21,704 bases of DNA from Tyzzerella sp963558545 (GTDB lineage: Bacteria > Bacillota > Clostridia > Lachnospirales > CAG-274), in contig NZ_CAUWHO010000037.1 of NCBI RefSeq assembly GCF_963558545.1, positions 1 through 21,704 of the forward strand. The letters run 5' to 3'. Below are positions 1-7,208 of this stretch, in pieces; the first letter of the stretch is position 1; every line of letters begins with the position of its first letter. A program made the position numbers and the translations under genes. Under the pieces are notes generated by a model that worked only from the letters and a program-made list of their open reading frames with translations, did no database searches and was not told the origin of the DNA.

Positions 1-23
1 TGCTTTATTTTAGCGACTTGATT

Positions 24-52
24 ATATTACCATAACTACTTTTTAATGTCAA
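24..52 (-). promoter_or_regulatory. Strong promoter firing out of the left edge
   Basis: On the minus strand there is a perfect -35 TTGACA (47-52), a 17-bp spacer and a -10 TAATAT (24-29) preceded by TGG, which makes an extended -10. Transcription would run toward position 1 and out of the window. The strength suggests a stable RNA or other highly expressed unit to the left, but the transcribed product is not visible. Confidence 0.6.
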
Positions 53-124
53 CACTTTTTTATATTTTTTATTATAAAATATTAAAGGTATAATTAAATT
101 TTTAATTATTAAATAAAACAATAG

Positions 125-328
125 CTATTTAGTAAGTTTTGTTTTTGTTCCATCTTCTTCAACTATATAAACATTATCTAATATTTCTGTTTTAAACTTT
201 TCTCTAAAGTTTTTTATATATTGTTTTCTAAGTTCCTCTCTTTCTTTCATTTCATCTTCTGTAAGACCTATAGTCTTTGCCTTATTGGCAAGTTCATTTA
301 TTCTTATTATAAGTTTATCATTTGTCAT
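125..328 (-). CDS. UPF0291 (DUF896) family small protein
   Basis: This 67-residue cytoplasmic protein has the layout of the UPF0291/DUF896 family typified by Bacillus subtilis YnzC. An N-terminal helix of the type INELANKAK is followed by an acidic turn, then a second helix with EREELRKQYIKNFR, and a short charged tail. The family is a small two-helix fold, widespread in Firmicutes, with no firmly established biochemical role. The ATG at 326-328 is preceded on the minus strand by a good AAGGAGAT ribosome binding site. The gene stands alone, with about 245 bp of AT-rich DNA separating it from the tRNA-Ser terminator. The family assignment comes from recalled sequence resemblance. Confidence 0.85.
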   Translation of the reverse strand: MTNDKLIIRINELANKAKTIGLTEDEMKEREELRKQYIKNFREKFKTEILDNVYIVEEDGTKTKLTK

Positions 329-540
329 ATATTATCTCCTTAAATTTTAACTTTATACATTATATAAAATAATTAATGATACTTCTAAAATTTTATTTTT
401 AAATATATATTATAATTTTCCCTTTTTGTAGTATTGTATTCTTAATTATAATAAATCAATTTCTATTCATAAAAACTAATACAAACACTCGTATATAATT
501 TTTCATTTAAAATATAAGTCATATCTTAATTATATTTAAT

Positions 541-570
541 AACAAAAAACCCTAAGTAAACACTTAGGGT
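541..570 (-). terminator. Rho-independent terminator of tRNA-Ser
   Basis: A perfect 9-bp stem (549-557 with 562-570) closes a 4-nt loop. Read on the minus strand it is followed directly by TTTTTGTT. It lies 4 bp past the 3' end of the tRNA-Ser gene, so it ends that transcript. Confidence 0.88.
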
Positions 571-574
571 AAAA

Positions 575-662
575 CGGAGGACAAGGGATTTGAACCCTCG
601 CGCCGCGTTAACGACCTACTCCCTTAGCAGGGGAGCCTCTTCAGCCACTTGAGTAATCCTCC
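575..662 (-). tRNA. tRNA-Ser (anticodon GCT)
   Basis: The minus-strand sequence folds into a class II tRNA of 88 nt. The 7-bp acceptor stem begins GGAGGAT and pairs with the 3' end, leaving discriminator G. The anticodon stem flanks the loop CTGCTAA with anticodon GCT, the long variable arm is typical of serine tRNAs, and the T-loop is GTTCAAATC. The CCA end is not encoded. It should read AGC/AGU codons. Confidence 0.96.
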
Positions 663-669
663 ATAAGAT

Positions 670-689
670 AAGCAGTAACTTTACTGCTT
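670..689 (-). other. Hairpin at the 5' end of the tRNA-Ser transcript
   Basis: The arms AAGCAGTAA (670-678) and TTACTGCTT (681-689) form a compact inverted repeat between the tRNA-Ser promoter and the tRNA. With the -10 at 694-699, the start of transcription would fall at or just inside this hairpin. The precursor would then begin with a stem-loop that is removed during 5' maturation. No T-run follows, so it is unlikely to be a terminator. Confidence 0.5.
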
Positions 690-693
690 GTTT

Positions 694-722
694 ATTGTAT
701 TACATATTTTATGTTTTGTCAA
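694..722 (-). promoter_or_regulatory. Promoter of tRNA-Ser
   Basis: The minus strand carries a perfect TTGACA (717-722), a 17-bp spacer and TACAAT (694-699), about 30 bp upstream of the tRNA 5' end. It lies within 40 bp of the stop codon of the upstream acyltransferase gene. Confidence 0.75.
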
Positions 723-731
723 TACATTTTT

Positions 732-1616
732 TTATATTTTTTTATTTTTTATTATTCCTGTACCAACTGTCATTTTACCACCATTTAATAAATGTATTTT
801 TATAGCTTTTTGTAGTTTTGTTTTTGGTTGAAATTCTTTTATATCTCCACTGTATCTATCAAATGCCCATTGTAAATAATCATCACTTTCAAAATAATCA
901 ACTACTTCATAATCTTTTCTAAAATTATATATACCCCCATCTCTTTTTATAAAATCTCCAAGCTCTTTTCCTAATAGCCAACTAGAACATATAAATTCAT
1001 ATTCTTTGTTAAAATACTTTTTAAAAAAATCTCTTGCTTCTTTATAAGATAAATTTAATTGTTCTCTTGTACATATAGCATCATTTGGTATATGTACATT
1101 CAAAACCTGCTCGCCTTTATTAATATTCAATTTTTCAGCTGTATTTTCATCTACATTAAAAATTTCAAATTCTAATTGGCCTACTCTAAATAAAACAAGG
1201 GAAATTTGTCTCCAAACCCAAAACCCTCTATCAAAAGTATATTTTCCTGTCCACTTATATGTTTCGTTTATAAACCTAGAGAAACATTTCATTGTATCAA
1301 TATACACCTTATCACTAATGTTTTTTTCTTTATATTTATCGTAGCTTCTTATAGCAAAAGCTAATAATACTGTCAATTCGCAAATTTTATCGCTATCTAA
1401 AGTATCCGTATATTGTTGTAATTTTTTATATGTTTCCTCCGCTTTTCCAAAACAAAAAAAATCATAATAAAACCCACTAATTTCACTTTCATCTATTAAG
1501 CAAATTTTTTCTGCTATTAAATTTATTATATTTTTAGGCATTTCTATTTTATAGCAAAAGTCCGATATATTTTCAATATTTAAATATCCCATATAAGCCT
1601 CTGTATTTCTAATCAT
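732..1616 (-). CDS. GNAT-like acyltransferase domain protein
   Basis: This cytoplasmic protein of about 294 residues has no signal peptide or membrane segment. Its central and C-terminal part resembles the clostridial acyltransferase proteins that carry a GNAT-like C-terminal domain. The supporting pieces are the run around WTGKYTFDRGFWVWRQIS, then LFRVGQLEFEI, the strand VLNVHIPNDA, and CSSWLLGKEL. Neither substrate nor acyl donor can be deduced. The gene follows the anti-sigma gene and overlaps its end, so it is probably translationally coupled and the last gene of the sigma operon. I prefer the ATG at 1614-1616; a TTG at 1623-1625 in the same frame would add three residues, and neither has a strong ribosome binding site. 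The family is moderately sure and the function unknown. Confidence 0.7.
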   Translation of the reverse strand: MIRNTEAYMGYLNIENISDFCYKIEMPKNIINLIAEKICLIDESEISGFYYDFFCFGKAEETYKKLQQYTDTLDSDKICELTVLLAFAIRSYDKYKEKNISDKVYIDTMKCFSRFINETYKWTGKYTFDRGFWVWRQISLVLFRVGQLEFEIFNVDENTAEKLNINKGEQVLNVHIPNDAICTREQLNLSYKEARDFFKKYFNKEYEFICSSWLLGKELGDFIKRDGGIYNFRKDYEVVDYFESDDYLQWAFDRYSGDIKEFQPKTKLQKAIKIHLLNGGKMTVGTGIIKNKKI

Positions 1617-2589
1617 TTTTTTCAAAAATCTCTATTTTTAAGTATCCATCTATTTTCTGTCCATCTAAAGCCTCAATGTTAATAGTATAAACATCTTGTT
1701 CGCAATCGCTTTCTTTAATATAAAATTCCATAATATTGTTAGATTTTTTCTCTACTAAAATATCTTGGCTTACTTTTTCAGAGTCTATATTTTCAACAAA
1801 TAAAGATACATTTTCTTCAGAATTATTTTCAAAATATATACTACAAATTTGATTTTTATATAAAGCTATATCATATTTAAAGTTTTGCATATTATCATCT
1901 TTTAATATTGTTTTTTCATAAAAATAATTTTTATTAGGATTATCCTGGATAGCACGAAAATTACTAACCATTGGCGATTCTTCAACTTTAATATCGTGAG
2001 TATTTTTTCTAAATGATGTTTGTTGTGTATCATTTTCTGTTGTTTCTTCTACAATTTTTTTAGTATTTTCACTTATATTATCTTCTTCAACTTTAGATGT
2101 ATTATCAGTTATCCTTTTTTTACTTGCCACTTCATTAGATGTTTTATCTAAGTAGTTTTGAGCATTTTGTTGGTTATTTATTTCTTTTGTTTTTTTCTGT
2201 ACATCTGTATAATTTTCTAAACTATTTACATTATAAATATCATTTTTAACAGGACTATTTTCCATAATTTTTATTGTATAAAACCCACCTATAAAAAGTA
2301 TCATTACTGCAGCAACATAAGAATACCTCTTAAAATAAGCTATTTTAGATGATTTTTTCTGTGTTTTTTGTTCATTTTTAATGCTATATAAAATTTTATG
2401 TTTTAAATCGCTTGGTGGCTCTATATCTTTAATATTCTTTAATTTTATTATAACTTTTTCTCTCTTATAGTACTCGTCTTGACATTTTTTACAATCTTTC
2501 ATATGGCTTTCAAACTCTATTGCTTCAGCTTGAGAAATATGATGTTCTATATAATCATACATTTTATTGCAAACTTCTCTACAATTCAT
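1609..2589 (-). CDS. Membrane anti-sigma factor with zinc-finger N-terminus
   Basis: This 326-residue protein probably holds the neighbouring ECF sigma factor inactive at the membrane. The N-terminus carries a zinc-finger anti-sigma signature of the Hx3Cx2C type (H29, C33, C36) in the context ESHMKDCKKC. A single membrane helix lies at about residues 90-108. The remaining 215 residues would be extracytoplasmic. They are first Asn/Lys/Glu/Thr-rich and disordered-looking (about 110-205), then more folded with beta-type sequence to the end. The start ATG follows AAAGGAGGT. The sigma gene lies 76 bp upstream, the standard sigma/anti-sigma arrangement, and the acyltransferase gene overlaps its end. 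The signal sensed by the outer domain is unknown; I do not recognise that domain. Confidence 0.85.
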   Translation of the reverse strand: MNCREVCNKMYDYIEHHISQAEAIEFESHMKDCKKCQDEYYKREKVIIKLKNIKDIEPPSDLKHKILYSIKNEQKTQKKSSKIAYFKRYSYVAAVMILFIGGFYTIKIMENSPVKNDIYNVNSLENYTDVQKKTKEINNQQNAQNYLDKTSNEVASKKRITDNTSKVEEDNISENTKKIVEETTENDTQQTSFRKNTHDIKVEESPMVSNFRAIQDNPNKNYFYEKTILKDDNMQNFKYDIALYKNQICSIYFENNSEENVSLFVENIDSEKVSQDILVEKKSNNIMEFYIKESDCEQDVYTINIEALDGQKIDGYLKIEIFEKND

Positions 2590-2665
2590 TAGCTCTACCT
2601 CCTTTACTTTTTTAGAAATAAAAATTATATAGTTTTAAACGTATTTTTATAAAAAATGTTCCATA

Positions 2666-3220
2666 TTAAAATTTAAGCATATTTTTAAGCGTATTCCTTG
2701 CACGGTTTAACCTAGACTTTACAGTTCCTATATTAATACCCATTATTTCACTTATTTCATTATAACTAAACCCTTTTATATCCCTTAAAAATACTAATGA
2801 TTTATTAATTTCATTTAAACTATTTATAGCCTGTTCTATTTCTAAAAATCCTTCTTTTTGTAAAAGAGCACTTTCTGGTGTAGGTTCATCAGAAGGCACA
2901 TCTAATGAAAAACTATTTTCTTCACCTTCTATCTCTATATCAAGAGATATATTGTTCTTCCCTTTTCTTTTTCTAACTTCATCTATACAAGTATTGTAAG
3001 CAATAGTATAAACCCAAGTTTTTATACTCTGCTTGCCCTCACACTTATAAATATTTTTGTATATTTTAATAAATATTTCTTGTGTCATATCTTCTGCATC
3101 TGATGTATTATTAAATATTCTATATGCAAGGTTATAAATCATTTTTTCATATTTATCTACAATCTGTGAAAAAGCATCTAAATTGCCTTTTAATATTTCT
3201 TCTACAATTTCTATATCCAT
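2666..3220 (-). CDS. ECF-type RNA polymerase sigma factor
   Basis: This 184-residue sigma-70 family protein is of the short extracytoplasmic-function class. Region 2 spans about residues 15-90 and includes the DAEDMTQEIFIKIY core and the TWVYTIAYNTCIDEVRKRK stretch for -10 recognition. Region 4 spans about 125-180, with the helix-turn-helix FSYNEISEIMGINIGTVKSR that reads the -35. Regions 1 and 3 are absent, as expected. An acidic linker (about 95-120) joins the two. It lies 12 bp after the PAP2 gene and upstream of its presumed anti-sigma factor. It is close in type to SigW/SigM-like envelope-stress sigmas, but the exact subgroup cannot be fixed by eye. Confidence 0.92.
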   Translation of the reverse strand: MDIEIVEEILKGNLDAFSQIVDKYEKMIYNLAYRIFNNTSDAEDMTQEIFIKIYKNIYKCEGKQSIKTWVYTIAYNTCIDEVRKRKGKNNISLDIEIEGEENSFSLDVPSDEPTPESALLQKEGFLEIEQAINSLNEINKSLVFLRDIKGFSYNEISEIMGINIGTVKSRLNRARNTLKNMLKF

Positions 3221-3232
3221 ATAAACCCTCTT

Positions 3233-3733
3233 TTAAAATAAGATAAAAAACCCTAAAATCCCTATTATAAGACCTAAAATAAAACCAAATAAAACATCTA
3301 TAGGATAGTGCAATCCTGCTAAAATCCTAAATACACCTGTTATTATTGCCAAAATTATAAAAAATATAAAATATTGAGGCAATATATATGTAAGGGCTAA
3401 GGCCAAAACCATAGCGCTGGCAGAATGGTTGCTAGGCATAGAGTTTCCACCTTTATGTGCTACCAAACTAGTTATATTTAATTTTTCAAAGGGCCTTTTA
3501 GCTTTTATCTTTTTTCTAAGTATTTTTGCTATAATAATAGTAACTAATGGTACAAATGCATATTTTATTAAAATTTTATATCCAAATTTATGGATATTAT
3601 AAATAATATATATATAGCCCATTATATACATAATAAAAAATAAATAACAAGAATATATAGTAGTAAAAACTGTTAATTTTTTATGTTTATTACCAAATTT
3701 AAATAGTATATCAAATATTTTTTGATTTAGCAT
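3233..3733 (-). CDS. PAP2-family membrane phosphatase
   Basis: This integral membrane protein of 166 residues with about five hydrophobic segments belongs to the PAP2 superfamily. All three phosphatase motifs are visible. The first ends in KIKAKRP (R80-P81), with Arg rather than Lys at its first conserved position. The second is SMPSNHSA (H103, with Asn where Gly is usual). The third is FRILAGLHYPIDV (R136, H142, D146). Size and topology suit a lipid phosphatase such as a BcrC-like undecaprenyl pyrophosphatase, which would fit beside dapF and an ECF sigma gene, but the substrate is inferred. The ATG at 3733 overlaps the dapF stop as TAATG. A TTG at 3745 would sit almost on the GGAG ribosome binding site, so I prefer the ATG. 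Confidence 0.87.
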   Translation of the reverse strand: MLNQKIFDILFKFGNKHKKLTVFTTIYSCYLFFIMYIMGYIYIIYNIHKFGYKILIKYAFVPLVTIIIAKILRKKIKAKRPFEKLNITSLVAHKGGNSMPSNHSASAMVLALALTYILPQYFIFFIILAIITGVFRILAGLHYPIDVLFGFILGLIIGILGFFILF

Positions 3734-4572
3734 TATAAAAGCCAATCTCCTTCAAATACAAACCTTGCTGGCCCTGTCATATAAACATTATTATCTTCTT
3801 GGCTCCAAGATATATTTAATGTTCCGCCTAGGAGTTTTACATCTACATTTTCTCTATGGCACTTTCCATTTAAAAATGATGCTACCACTGTTGCACAAGT
3901 CCCTGTACCACAAGCAAATGTTTCTCCACTTCCTCTTTCAAAAACACGCATTTTAAGGTTATTGTTATCTAAAACCTCTACAAATTCTATATTAGCTCTT
4001 TTAGGAAATGCAGGGTTACTTTCTAAAATAGAGCCATATTTATCTACATCAAAGTTATCTACATCATCTACAAATGTGATAGCGTGAGGATTTCCCATAG
4101 ATAAACAAGTAAATATAAACTCTTTATCTAAAGCCTTTAATTTTAAATTTTTTACAATTTCTTCATCTGATATAACAGGTATATCTTTAGGGTTAAATAT
4201 AGGGCACCCCATATTTACTTTAACATCTAAAACAGCACCTTTATCATCTTTAAAAAATTCTAAAGTTTTTATACCTGCTAAAGTTTCAACAGTTATTATA
4301 TCCTTTTTCACAATATTTTTGTCGTGTACAAATTTACCAACGCATCTTATACCATTACCACACATTTCAGATTCAGAGCCATCACTATTAAACATTCTCA
4401 TTTTACAATCTGCTACATCAGAAGGCATAACAAGAATAAGCCCATCAGACCCAACTCCAAAGTTTCTATTGCTCATATTTTTAGAAAGTTCGCTAGGGTC
4501 TTCTACATTTTCTTCAAAACAATTTATATATACATAATCATTTCCACAGCCTTGCATTTTTGTAAACTTCAT
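3733..4572 (-). CDS. dapF: Diaminopimelate epimerase
   Basis: This 279-residue enzyme converts LL- to meso-diaminopimelate, the last step before lysine and the source of the peptidoglycan cross-linking amino acid. Both catalytic cysteines are present in their signatures: C71 in MCGNGIRC and C221 in ACGTGTCA. The start MKFTKMQGCGNDYVY and the substrate-binding FNSDGSESEMCGNG stretch are classic for DapF. Length is normal for the family and nothing is missing. It lies 17 bp after the flavodoxin/SCP2 fusion gene and is coupled by TAATG to the PAP2 gene. No other lysine-pathway gene is nearby, so its place here reflects an envelope-related operon rather than a dap cluster. Confidence 0.98.
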   Translation of the reverse strand: MKFTKMQGCGNDYVYINCFEENVEDPSELSKNMSNRNFGVGSDGLILVMPSDVADCKMRMFNSDGSESEMCGNGIRCVGKFVHDKNIVKKDIITVETLAGIKTLEFFKDDKGAVLDVKVNMGCPIFNPKDIPVISDEEIVKNLKLKALDKEFIFTCLSMGNPHAITFVDDVDNFDVDKYGSILESNPAFPKRANIEFVEVLDNNNLKMRVFERGSGETFACGTGTCATVVASFLNGKCHRENVDVKLLGGTLNISWSQEDNNVYMTGPARFVFEGDWLL

Positions 4573-4589
4573 ATATATCCTCCAAAATA

Positions 4590-5990
4590 TTAAATAACTT
4601 TAAAAAACTGTTCAAATTTACTTATAATAACAAAATTACCTTTTACTTTTAATCTTCCAAGCATAAATGCTTTTTGCAGTGTACATTTTCCGCTAAGCAC
4701 TTCTTCCCATACAATACTATCAGATATAATAGTAACATCTGCCGAAGGGAAAGTTCCTTCACTATAATTACATTCACCATTTTTTATAACAATAAATCCA
4801 TTAAAATTCTCTTTACCAGATATACTAACCTGCATAACAATGTTTATATCTCCTGCAAGTTGAGGTTGAAAATAATGATGTAGGCTCTGAGTTTTTTGCT
4901 TTAGAGTACTTATACTTGGCGATATATCATTAGATTTGTTATTATTATATTTTACATATTCACTTAGTTGCCTTTTAATATTATTTTCTTCTTCATATTT
5001 TTGTCCCAAAAGCTTTGCTATATGGTCTATGTCCTCTTGAGGAGCTATATTATTATTATCTATTTGGTTATTAAACTGACTGTTATTAAACTGACTGTTA
5101 TTAAATTGATTGTTCTGGTTTTGATTTAAGTATTGGTTATTGCTTTGTAATATACCATTATCAGCATTAATATTGTTATTTACGTTACTAACATTACTTT
5201 CTTGTTGACTTTTATAATGCTTTAATATTTCATTAATGTTATTTTTAGGAACATTATTATAATTGGTATTATTAGCTTGTCTTTCTATATTATTATCAAT
5301 TTCCTTTTTATATAAATTAGCAACTTGGTTACCTGTCAAACTTTTTATTGGTTTATCATCTTGTTTTATAAGATTTTCTATGGATATTTCATCATTTTGT
5401 ACATTAAAATTAAATGCAGGTTTTTGCATTCTAACATTAGGATTTTTAAATGGGTTTGAAGTAAAAAACTTACGGTTTTGCTTAACCATTCGGTAATAAT
5501 CTTCAGCATATTTTTCTATAATTTCAGTAGTATCGTTAGATATCTCTATATTAGTTAGATAATCTTTTCCAATAAACATACTGTTTACATTTATTCCACC
5601 TAAAAATTCTATAATAGTATTCATATAATTACCAGCCATATACTCACTATTATCAGAAGATGTTATTATAGACATACAATGCTTATCTTTTAGTACGTCT
5701 TTATATAAATTATAATCTAAATGTTCTAAAAATACTTGCATAGCCCCATTTATAGCAAATCTTTGAGCTGTACACGCAAATATGACCCCTTGAGCTTTTT
5801 TAATATGGCTAAATATATTTTCAATTATAGGTTGTTTTATACCATTATAATAACCTATTTCTAATTTTGTAATATCTAATGTATTAACTTTAACGTCTAT
5901 TTCATTTAATGTATTTTTAAACACGTTAAACACATAGTCCAACTTTTGCTCAAAAGGAGAAACTCCAGAATATATACAAATTATCTGCAT
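4590..5990 (-). CDS. Flavodoxin-fold protein fused to an SCP2 domain
   Basis: This 466-residue protein has three parts. Residues 1-175 resemble an NADPH-dependent FMN reductase/flavodoxin-like fold: a beta strand plus SGVSPF loop, GVIFACTAQRF, and NGAMQVFLEHLDY, with a helix-rich end. Residues about 180-365 form a low-complexity, Asn/Gln-rich linker with three NNSQF-type units. Residues about 365-466 resemble an SCP2 sterol/lipid-carrier domain: HHYFQPQLAGDINIVMQV, then NFNGFIVIKNGEC, PSADVTIISD, WEEVLSGK and AFMLGRLKVKGN. There is no signal peptide, so it should be cytoplasmic. It is the first gene of the dapF-sigma operon, with a GGAGG ribosome binding site before the ATG. The function is unknown; a flavin- or lipid-linked redox role is only a guess. 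Confidence 0.72.
   Translation of the reverse strand: MQIICIYSGVSPFEQKLDYVFNVFKNTLNEIDVKVNTLDITKLEIGYYNGIKQPIIENIFSHIKKAQGVIFACTAQRFAINGAMQVFLEHLDYNLYKDVLKDKHCMSIITSSDNSEYMAGNYMNTIIEFLGGINVNSMFIGKDYLTNIEISNDTTEIIEKYAEDYYRMVKQNRKFFTSNPFKNPNVRMQKPAFNFNVQNDEISIENLIKQDDKPIKSLTGNQVANLYKKEIDNNIERQANNTNYNNVPKNNINEILKHYKSQQESNVSNVNNNINADNGILQSNNQYLNQNQNNQFNNSQFNNSQFNNQIDNNNIAPQEDIDHIAKLLGQKYEEENNIKRQLSEYVKYNNNKSNDISPSISTLKQKTQSLHHYFQPQLAGDINIVMQVSISGKENFNGFIVIKNGECNYSEGTFPSADVTIISDSIVWEEVLSGKCTLQKAFMLGRLKVKGNFVIISKFEQFFKVI
5068..5112. repeat. Three tandem copies of a 15-bp repeat inside the linker
   Basis: Three adjacent 15-bp units lie at 5068-5082, 5083-5097 and 5098-5112. The first two are identical and the third differs at two positions. 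Because the unit is a multiple of three it stays in frame and encodes repeated NNSQF-type residues in the Asn-rich linker. Copy number could vary between strains without breaking the gene. Confidence 0.9.
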
Positions 5991-6034
5991 AATAATCCTC
6001 CTGTAAAAGTTTTATTAAATTTATAAATAAATTA

Positions 6035-6054
6035 ATTATAACATATTATAACAT
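6035..6054 (-). promoter_or_regulatory. Tandem extended -10 candidates for the minus-strand operon
   Basis: Two perfect direct copies of a 10-bp unit (6035-6044, 6045-6054) each contain, on the minus strand, TGT followed by TATAAT, an extended -10 element. No good -35 is seen 17 bp upstream of either, which extended -10 promoters can tolerate. They lie 45-65 bp upstream of the first gene of the operon. Confidence 0.5.
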
Positions 6055-6116
6055 ATATATAAAGATTAAAACACATATTTTTTACTAAAAAAGTTTAATT
6101 TAAAGACAAAATAATG

Positions 6117-6145
6117 TTGACAAAATTATTAGGTTATGCTAAACT
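6117..6145 (+). promoter_or_regulatory. Promoter of the catecholate-siderophore operon
   Basis: A perfect TTGACA (6117-6122) is followed, after 17 bp, by TAAACT (6140-6145), which has TGC just before it, making an extended -10. The first gene starts about 90 bp downstream. The -10 lies inside the DtxR-like palindrome, so binding there would block polymerase. Confidence 0.65.
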
Positions 6146-6160
6146 AACTATCGTTAGCAT
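6129..6160 (+). promoter_or_regulatory. DtxR/IdeR-like operator, composite
   Basis: Positions 6129-6147 match the known 19-bp DtxR box TTAGGTTAGSCTAACCTAA at 17 positions. An overlapping second dyad, CTAAC-N4-GTTAG (6144-6157), extends it. The composite GTTA-N4-AAACTAAC-N4-GTTA (6133-6156) recurs with identical spacing at the other iron operon (13760-13783). The box match is seen directly; the regulator's identity is inferred. Confidence 0.6.
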
Positions 6161-6233
6161 TTGATAATATTAATAATAACTATTATATCCTAATATTTAG
6201 GATTTAATTATTAATATTATTTTAGGAGGTTAT

Positions 6234-7190
6234 ATGAAAATTTTTTATAAAAATTATATATATCTTATTATACTTATAATATTAAGTATAATATCTATTC
6301 AAATAGGTGTTAAAGAATTTAGTATTATTGGTGCTTTATTTAATAATACAGATGATGTTTTTTTAATAACTATAAGTAGATTACCTAGACTTTTAGCAAT
6401 TATAATAACTGGTGCTGGGCTTAGTATAGCAGGCCTTATAATGCAAACAATAACTAATAATAAATTTGTATCTCCATCTACGGCAGGCACTATGGAATGG
6501 TGTAGGTTTGGTGTGTTAATATCTATGTTATTTTTTGGTGGCGACCATAAGCTAATTAAAATATTAGTTGCATTTATAATATCTTTGTTGGGTAATTTTT
6601 TGTTTATGCTAATATTAAAAAATATAAAATTAAAAAATAGCCTTATGGTTCCTCTTATAGGTATGATGTTAGGTAGTGTTGTATCTTCAATAACTGGCTT
6701 TGTATCTTATAAATACGATATTATACAAAATATCTCATCTTGGCTACAAGGCAATTTTTCTACGGTAATAAAAGGTAATTATGAAATACTATACTTAGGT
6801 ATACCTGTTGCAATAATAACTTATATATATGCAAATAAATTTACTATTGCAAGTATGGGAGAGGAATTTTCAATAAATTTAGGTATAAACTACCAAAAGG
6901 TAGTAACTATAGGACTTATATTAATATCGTTTATAACATCTCTTATTGTTGTTGGTATAGGTAGTATTCCATTTGTAGGACTTATAATACCTAATATAGT
7001 TTCTATGACTAAAGGTGATAGTATAAAAAATACCATATTTAGCATTGCAATACTTGGTGCTATATTCGTTTTATTATGCGATATTATTGGTAGAATTGTT
7101 ATATATCCTTATGAGATAAGTGTTAGCACAATAATAAGCGTTTTAGGTAGTATTATTTTCTTATTTATATTATTTAAAAAAGAAAAATAA
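6234..7190 (+). CDS. yclN: Siderophore ABC importer permease 1 (YclN/FatD-like)
   Basis: This 318-residue polytopic membrane protein of the FecCD/BtuC family, with about nine to ten hydrophobic segments, is one half of the transmembrane channel for a ferric siderophore. Family marks include RLPRLLAIIITGAGLSIAGL near residues 45-64 and SPSTAGTMEW at about 82-91, close to the SPTTAGTM stretch I recall for YclN. Near the C-terminal third, GSIPFVGLIIPNIV marks the ATPase-coupling region. Its length equals that of YclN within a few residues. The ATG has an AGGAGG site 5 bp upstream. It is the first gene of a permease-permease-ATPase-lipoprotein operon that matches yclNOPQ in order. The symbol is assigned by this similarity. 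Confidence 0.88.
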   Translation: MKIFYKNYIYLIILIILSIISIQIGVKEFSIIGALFNNTDDVFLITISRLPRLLAIIITGAGLSIAGLIMQTITNNKFVSPSTAGTMEWCRFGVLISMLFFGGDHKLIKILVAFIISLLGNFLFMLILKNIKLKNSLMVPLIGMMLGSVVSSITGFVSYKYDIIQNISSWLQGNFSTVIKGNYEILYLGIPVAIITYIYANKFTIASMGEEFSINLGINYQKVVTIGLILISFITSLIVVGIGSIPFVGLIIPNIVSMTKGDSIKNTIFSIAILGAIFVLLCDIIGRIVIYPYEISVSTIISVLGSIIFLFILFKKEK

Positions 7191-7208
7191 TTGTAAAGGA
7201 AGGAAGTT

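Noticed and set aside
90..109. AT-only inverted repeat after the UPF0291 gene as a terminator
   Set aside because: The stem has no G or C, the loop is only 2 nt, and no T-run follows on the minus strand.
490..504. The 15-bp CGTATATAATTTTTC also found at 13681-13695
   Set aside because: It contains a TATAAT, but neither copy has a -35 at a suitable distance or a shared context, so chance in AT-rich DNA is the simplest reading.
3765..4593. Open frames on the plus strand across dapF
   Set aside because: They lie opposite the clear dapF coding frame, lack ribosome binding sites and have no family resemblance.
6162..6176. Fur box upstream of the siderophore operon
   Set aside because: Only the left half (TGATAAT) is good; the right half matches poorly and no equivalent occurs at the second iron operon, while the DtxR-like element occurs at both.
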